This document shows positions 59,832 through 64,000 of a stretch of 64,000 nt of DNA, piece by piece (the first letter of the stretch is position 1; every line of letters starts with the position of its first letter). Where the stretch lies: positions 48,011 to 112,010 of the forward strand of contig NZ_WSTC01000019.1 of assembly GCF_009789195.1 (NCBI RefSeq), in the 5' to 3' direction. The notes beneath the pieces are model-generated. The model was given only the letters and a program-made list of their open reading frames with translations. It ran no database searches and was not told the origin of the DNA. Made by a program: the position numbers and the translations under genes. Source of the stretch: Paenibacillus sp. MMS18-CY102 (GTDB taxonomy: Bacteria > Bacillota > Bacilli > Paenibacillales > Paenibacillaceae).

Positions 59832-60578
59832 TTAAACCGACAACAGCTCGCTAAGCTTTGCTTCTGTCAGCAGGTTGCCGACATAGAATTCGCCGAACTC
59901 GCCGAAGCGTGCGCTCACTTCGTCGAAGCGCATTTCATAAACGAGCTTTTTGAATTGAAGCGCATCGTCCGCGAACAGCGTAACGCCCCACTCCCAGTTG
60001 TCGAAGCCAACGGAGCCTGTAATGATCTGTTTCACCTTGCCAGCATATTGGCGGCCAATCATGCCGTGGCTGCGCATCATCGACTTCCGTTCATCCATGC
60101 TGAGCATGTACCAGTTGTCGTTGCCTTCGCGGCGCTTGTTCATCGGATAGAAGCAAATATGGTTCGCTTTCGGCAATGTAGGCCTCAGGCGAGCAACAAC
60201 TTCCGGCACTTGAAGCGGGTCAACGCCCGGCTGTCCCATATAGTTGCTCAATTCTACGATGCTTACATACGAGTAAGTAGGCTTTGTGAATTTCGCGAAA
60301 GCCGTTTTGTTAAACGCATTCTCAAGCGCATTGAGTTCCTCTAGCGTTTCACGAAGATGCATGAACACCAGGTCTGCTTTTTGCCCGATAATTGTATAAA
60401 CTGCTGTGCTGCCTTGTTTCATCTCGTTCACATGATCCCACAGCTTAAGGTAGACTTGAAGCTCGTCCGTCGCCTGCGTACGTTCCTCTTCGCTTGCGGC
60501 CTTCCAAGCTTGCCAATCAATCGTGCGGAAATCGTGCAAGGCGTACCAGCCTTCTAAGGTTTGTGCTGCTTCACTCAT
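59832..60578 (-). CDS. hemQ: Coproheme decarboxylase HemQ
   Basis: 248 aa from ATG 60578 (GGAGG, 8 nt). Chlorite-dismutase-like fold. Motifs: [12 protein letters not shown], then [17 protein letters not shown] with the catalytic Tyr region, [18 protein letters not shown], and [36 protein letters not shown] containing the proximal haem His. It converts iron-coproporphyrin III to haem b in the Gram-positive pathway. It fits the haem A/O synthesis genes in this window. Confidence 0.95.
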   Translation of the reverse strand: MSEAAQTLEGWYALHDFRTIDWQAWKAASEEERTQATDELQVYLKLWDHVNEMKQGSTAVYTIIGQKADLVFMHLRETLEELNALENAFNKTAFAKFTKPTYSYVSIVELSNYMGQPGVDPLQVPEVVARLRPTLPKANHICFYPMNKRREGNDNWYMLSMDERKSMMRSHGMIGRQYAGKVKQIITGSVGFDNWEWGVTLFADDALQFKKLVYEMRFDEVSARFGEFGEFYVGNLLTEAKLSELLSV

Positions 60579-60764
60579 CGTAATTCCTCCGTATCGTTCA
60601 TTTTCGCAATTGTTACCATTGTAGCGTAACGAACGTTCGAAGAGCAAATGGCGGACTTGTGACATTTGCTTCTAGCAAATTGACTTCCGAACAGCCTTTC
60701 ATTAAACTGAAAATAGCAAATCTTATCGGATATTGATCTCAGGGATAAAAGGGGCATACGGTCG

Positions 60765-61052
60765 ATGATTCAAGTGATTGTGGCAATGGTGCTGTTCTTT
60801 ATTATGATGTTCGGCATCGGGTTCATTCTGAATATGCTAATGAAGACAACGTGGTTCCCGATGTACCTGTTCATTATCGTGCTAGTACCGTTAATGATCT
60901 GGGGCACATGGGATAAAACGGTTTCATTCGCCGACAACTTTACCGCGTTTACGATTATCGATATACTGCCGGCCATCACGGCATTGATTGGCGCATATGT
61001 GAGTGGTTGGACGATTCAAGCGCTGCGCAAGGGCGGCTACAAAATGTTTTAA
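60765..61052 (+). CDS. YuiB family membrane protein
   Basis: 95 aa. Three hydrophobic segments (VIVAMVLFFIMMFGIGFILNML, WFPMYLFIIVLVPLMIWG, IIDILPAITALIGAYVSGWTI) and the ending QALRKGGYKMF match YuiB. In B. subtilis yuiB lies near yumB, as here. Function unknown. Confidence 0.88.
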   Translation: MIQVIVAMVLFFIMMFGIGFILNMLMKTTWFPMYLFIIVLVPLMIWGTWDKTVSFADNFTAFTIIDILPAITALIGAYVSGWTIQALRKGGYKMF

Positions 61053-61176
61053 TAGCAAAGCAGTGACAAATTCCCTCGATTGGTTCGGGGGAATTTTCTA
61101 TTTTTCGACGCCTGCCTTGTGGGCCTGCTTTATGATAGAATGATAGGAAAGTCAGTTACGGGATGGAGTAGATGCA

Positions 61177-62688
61177 ATGCGCATTACACATGTGCTGCAG
61201 TTTACCGAACACCACCGGTATTACACGTTTCGCGGTTTTTCGCTAAGCCCGCTCGATATGCGAATGCTTTCGCTTATTTATCAGCCGATGATTGGTGCCT
61301 CGGCTATTAGCCTCTATCAATTGCTGTACCATCAGGTGATGGAAGGCAGAACGGGATATTCGGCAGTGGAAGCGCATCGGATGCTGTTTCTAGCGCTAGG
61401 GCTTGAGATGAATGAACGGGGCCGCAAGAAGCTGCTGGACGACACGTCACGGCTAGAAGCAGTAGGGATGCTGCAAACTTCACGTTTAGCAATGCCCGAC
61501 AATGATGATGTCGTATACGAGTATGAGTTGTCAGCGCCTCTTGCGCCGGATGAGTTTTTCCGCAATCAGCATCTTACGCTCTTGTTGCGGGACCAGATTG
61601 GAAAATATTCGGTTATCGCTCTGCGGGAGTCGTTTAGTTCGAAGGAGCCGGACGAGCTCGCAGAGGCAAGATGGCATAAGGAAAACATTTCGGTACCATT
61701 CTATGAGCTGTTCCGCTTGAATACATCGAATGTGGATGATGAGCTTGAGCAGGCGCTCACAGAGGTTGCACCGGCACGCCAGCCAGCTCCGCCTAAGCCG
61801 CTTTCGTCTGAGACGGCAGGCCTTACCGCTGGCGAACTGCTGATGCGTTTCCCGCGCGGAGCTGGCAATCGCAAGTATGTGGAGCGGCTTCGCAGTGACG
61901 CAGATGCGATGTCACAAATTAATTACGTCGCTTATAAATACAATATTGGCGCTGCAGATGTATGCCGTTTGTTGGACGAGGACGGAGTCTTTACGGCACA
62001 GGGTGAGCTGCTCGTCGATGAGCTTCAGCTGCGGGCGAACCAATTGTATCGCCAAGACAAGAAGCGGGAATCGGACCGCCAGCGCGTAATGGCGAAGTCG
62101 GAGGCAGCTGCCCGCGAGTCGAGTGATGCCGAGGACGAGGAAGAGTACGGCGTTCCAGAAGAGCTGTACATGGAAGTGCCGAAGCGCCTGGAAGGGCGTT
62201 GTGACATTCACCAATACAATATGCTCATGCGCAATGAGCCTCATACGCGGTTCCTGCAGCGTTATTTCCCAGGTGCGGTGCCGGATATGATCGACCGTAC
62301 CTTTGAACGGATTGATTTGAATTATAAGCTGCCCGCAGCGGTAATCAATGTCCTTATCCATTATGTGATCGGAACGAATGATTCACAGCGCGTTACCAAA
62401 ACCTTTATCGAAGCCGTAGCATCCAATATGCTGCTTAAGCAGGTGGACACGTTCGAGAAGGCGGTTCGTTATGTTCGGGAGCAGCAACTGATCGAAGCCG
62501 ACCGTGGGCGGCAGCCAGTTGGAAGCGCGACGGCGGGCAGTGGGCGCGGAAGAGGAAGGCCGAGCGGTGCTTCGTCCCGTAAGCCGGCAATTCCGATCGT
62601 GCAGGAGCAGGAGCAGGCCGGAGGCACGCCATCGGCTGAGAAGCTGGAGGAGCTGCGGCGGTTGGCGCGCAAGCTGGACGGCAAATAA
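61177..62688 (+). CDS. dnaB: Replication initiation and membrane attachment protein DnaB
   Basis: 503 aa, GGAG 8 nt before ATG. N-terminal winged-helix region: FRGFSLSPLDMRMLSLIYQPMIGASAISLYQLLYHQV. A C-terminal DnaB_2/DnaD-like helical domain (PDMIDRTFERIDLNYKLPAAVINVLIHYVI, FIEAVASNMLLKQVDTFEKAVRYV) follows, ending in a Gly/Arg-rich tail (GSGRGRGRPSG). It helps load the replicative helicase at oriC and in restart. Followed directly by dnaI. Confidence 0.93.
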   Translation: MRITHVLQFTEHHRYYTFRGFSLSPLDMRMLSLIYQPMIGASAISLYQLLYHQVMEGRTGYSAVEAHRMLFLALGLEMNERGRKKLLDDTSRLEAVGMLQTSRLAMPDNDDVVYEYELSAPLAPDEFFRNQHLTLLLRDQIGKYSVIALRESFSSKEPDELAEARWHKENISVPFYELFRLNTSNVDDELEQALTEVAPARQPAPPKPLSSETAGLTAGELLMRFPRGAGNRKYVERLRSDADAMSQINYVAYKYNIGAADVCRLLDEDGVFTAQGELLVDELQLRANQLYRQDKKRESDRQRVMAKSEAAARESSDAEDEEEYGVPEELYMEVPKRLEGRCDIHQYNMLMRNEPHTRFLQRYFPGAVPDMIDRTFERIDLNYKLPAAVINVLIHYVIGTNDSQRVTKTFIEAVASNMLLKQVDTFEKAVRYVREQQLIEADRGRQPVGSATAGSGRGRGRPSGASSRKPAIPIVQEQEQAGGTPSAEKLEELRRLARKLDGK

Positions 62689-62728
62689 TAGAAACAAGCA
62701 CCGATACAATGACAGGAGGTGAGCCGGC

Positions 62729-63685
62729 ATGGAATCGCTTGGCGATTTGTTGAAACGGACGCCCATCGGAGGCGAAGCGATCCGCCGTTCCGCCGAATTG
62801 ATGGACGAGCTGCTCGCTGATCCGCTTATCCAGCGGTTCCGGGCGAAGCATCCGGAGCTTGATGAGAATACGATCCGTATCAACTTGAACCGGTTCTACC
62901 AATACGTGAAGGAATACCGCAACTGCGAGCAATGCCCGGGGCTTGCTCGTTGCCCGAACGATTTTGAAGGGCATTATACGATGCTTCAGTGTGAAACCAA
63001 CGGCGGCGCGGTGCAGATGTATGATCGTAAAGTATCGTGCAAGAAGTTCATCGCCCGGCAAAATGAAGAGCAGATTCGAAGCCGAATCCGCAGCTTCTAT
63101 ATTGATGAGAAAGCGCTGAACAACGGCGGTTATTCGGCAGAAGAGATTATGACGAACGACCTGAACCGCATCGAAGCGGTAGGCCAGTTGATGGAATATA
63201 TCGATCGGACGAAGGAGCAAGGGCTGCAGACGACGGGATTGTACCTTGCGGGCCGATTTGGCACGGGCAAGACGTTTTTGATGTGCTATTTGCTCCATGA
63301 GCTGGCGAAGATCGGCCATTCGGGCGTAATCGTCTATATGCCGGACTTTGTCGAGGATCTCAAGGCCATGATGCATGAGCCGGGCAAGCTGAAGGAAACG
63401 GTCGACATGATGAAGGAAACTGATCTGCTCATTTTCGATGATATTGGCGCGGAAAATTTGAGCCCATGGGTGCGCGACCATGTCATGGGCGGGATATTGA
63501 ACTACCGGATGGAGCGCAAGCCAACCTTCTACACATCGAATTATGAGCTTGATGCGTTAGAGCAGCATTTTAGCTTCACTAACAAGGATGGCGATGAGCG
63601 CCATAAGGGCGAGCGGATCATGGAACGGATACGCTCGTATGTGGACGTCATTCGAGTGACCGGCGCGAATAAGCGCAAGCGTTAA
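62729..63685 (+). CDS. dnaI: Primosomal helicase loader DnaI
   Basis: 318 aa, SD AGGAGGTG. The N-terminal zinc-binding part has YRNCEQCPGLARCPNDFEGH. The AAA+ domain carries Walker A AGRFGTGKTFL (near residue 175) and Walker B DLLIFDDIGAENLSPWVRDHV, then sensor FYTSNYELDALEQHF and an arginine-containing ERIRSYVDVIRV. It loads the replicative helicase together with DnaB/DnaD. The dnaB-dnaI order is the Bacillales standard. Confidence 0.96.
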   Translation: MESLGDLLKRTPIGGEAIRRSAELMDELLADPLIQRFRAKHPELDENTIRINLNRFYQYVKEYRNCEQCPGLARCPNDFEGHYTMLQCETNGGAVQMYDRKVSCKKFIARQNEEQIRSRIRSFYIDEKALNNGGYSAEEIMTNDLNRIEAVGQLMEYIDRTKEQGLQTTGLYLAGRFGTGKTFLMCYLLHELAKIGHSGVIVYMPDFVEDLKAMMHEPGKLKETVDMMKETDLLIFDDIGAENLSPWVRDHVMGGILNYRMERKPTFYTSNYELDALEQHFSFTNKDGDERHKGERIMERIRSYVDVIRVTGANKRKR

Positions 63686-63729
63686 CGTGGAGACAGCGGG
63701 ATGGATGCAGACAGCAAAATAGGACATAG

Positions 63730-63783
63730 AAGGCCGAACAGGTGCAGACAGCAAGTCTGGCAGCCTGCTTCGGCTTTTTTTGT
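63730..63783 (+). terminator. Terminator after dnaI
   Basis: AGGCCGAACAGG with AGAC pairs with GTCT and CCTGCTTCGGCTT, ending TTTTTT. Confidence 0.8.
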
Positions 63784-63908
63784 TTGGTTAAAGTGTTTAG
63801 GCGGAAGGTCGAACCTGCCCTATCGGTGGGTAAACGAGCAAATGGGCGGAATAGGGCAGGAAAACCGAGGCCACTGAAAAACCTTACACTTTTATCTCGC
63901 GAAACTGT

Positions 63909-63955
63909 AAAAAAGACATCTACCTCCTTTTTTTAGAGGCGGATGTCTTTTTTTA
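63909..63955. terminator. Bidirectional terminator-like hairpin
   Basis: AAAAAGACATC and GATGTCTTTTTTT arms with inner CTC/GAG, in the gene-free end of the window. I see no gene between 63686 and 64000. Confidence 0.8.
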
Positions 63956-64000
63956 GATCCTAAATCGGTTTATTTACCACATTTTTTCAATCTGCCAGTT

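Overview
The window comes from a spore-forming Bacillota chromosome, most likely Paenibacillus or a close Paenibacillaceae relative. The reasons are two alpha/beta small acid-soluble spore proteins (SASPs), the germination pair cwlJ-gerQ, the sporulation checkpoint gene sda with DnaA boxes, YjcZ- and YheC/D-type spore proteins, a tryptophan T-box, a c-di-AMP (ydaO-type) riboswitch, frequent TTG/GTG starts behind strong Shine-Dalgarno (SD) sites, about 50% GC, and neighbourhoods like those of Bacillus subtilis (yutI-yuzB-yutJ, yumC/yumB, dnaB-dnaI). No rRNA, tRNA, prophage, transposase or CRISPR array was found.

Layout. 1-9.4 kb is a surface-glycan and envelope block: a partial acyltransferase-like gene, a DUF1796 protein, an unknown small protein, an FkbM methyltransferase, a secreted CAP protein, and a leftward operon manC, GDP-sugar dehydratase/reductase, GT2-GT4 fusion and GT4. 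Both glycosyltransferases carry unusual highly basic N-terminal tails. 9.5-11.5 kb holds a c-di-AMP riboswitch with a LysM/3D wall protein and a polysaccharide deacetylase. 11.5-17.4 kb is a sugar-catabolic island (AraC regulator, two Gfo/Idh/MocA dehydrogenases, a TIM-barrel isomerase, a divergent IclR regulator, an SGNH hydrolase). 17.4-25 kb holds repeats, a chemoreceptor without a periplasmic domain, two SASP genes, a His-rich permease with its partner under a probable Zur operator, and T-box-trpS.

25-38.8 kb carries germination genes (cwlJ, gerQ), cytochrome oxidase assembly (ctaB, sco), transporters, a transglutaminase-like protein, a class B penicillin-binding protein, a HAD phosphatase and a ThuA-like protein. 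38.9-49.9 kb carries a MurJ/YtgP-type flippase, a lipoprotein with a copper-amine-oxidase-like domain, ctaA, a HEPN protein, Fe-S genes (NifU-like, IscA-like), an NDH-2-like flavoprotein, mqnE and small accessory genes.

50-51.3 kb holds the most striking feature: two tandem, homologous, about 205-nt structured RNA genes on the minus strand. Each has a sigma-G-like promoter directly at its 5' closing stem and its own terminator. 51.4-64 kb carries a SEC-C protein, an FAD monooxygenase, a YheC/D ATP-grasp protein, sda, YumC (ferredoxin-NADP reductase), a Rex-box-controlled NDH-2, a chemoreceptor, hemQ, yuiB, and the primosome genes dnaB-dnaI.

The common threads are forespore/spore biology, cell-envelope glycans, and respiratory haem and redox functions (CtaA, CtaB, Sco, HemQ, NDH-2). 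The intergenic regions are rich in hairpin repeats: a 64-bp-period alternating array at 22.5 kb, a related pair at 20.2 kb, four spaced dyads at 17.7 kb beside a GTGA microsatellite, and a nested inverted repeat at 59.7 kb.
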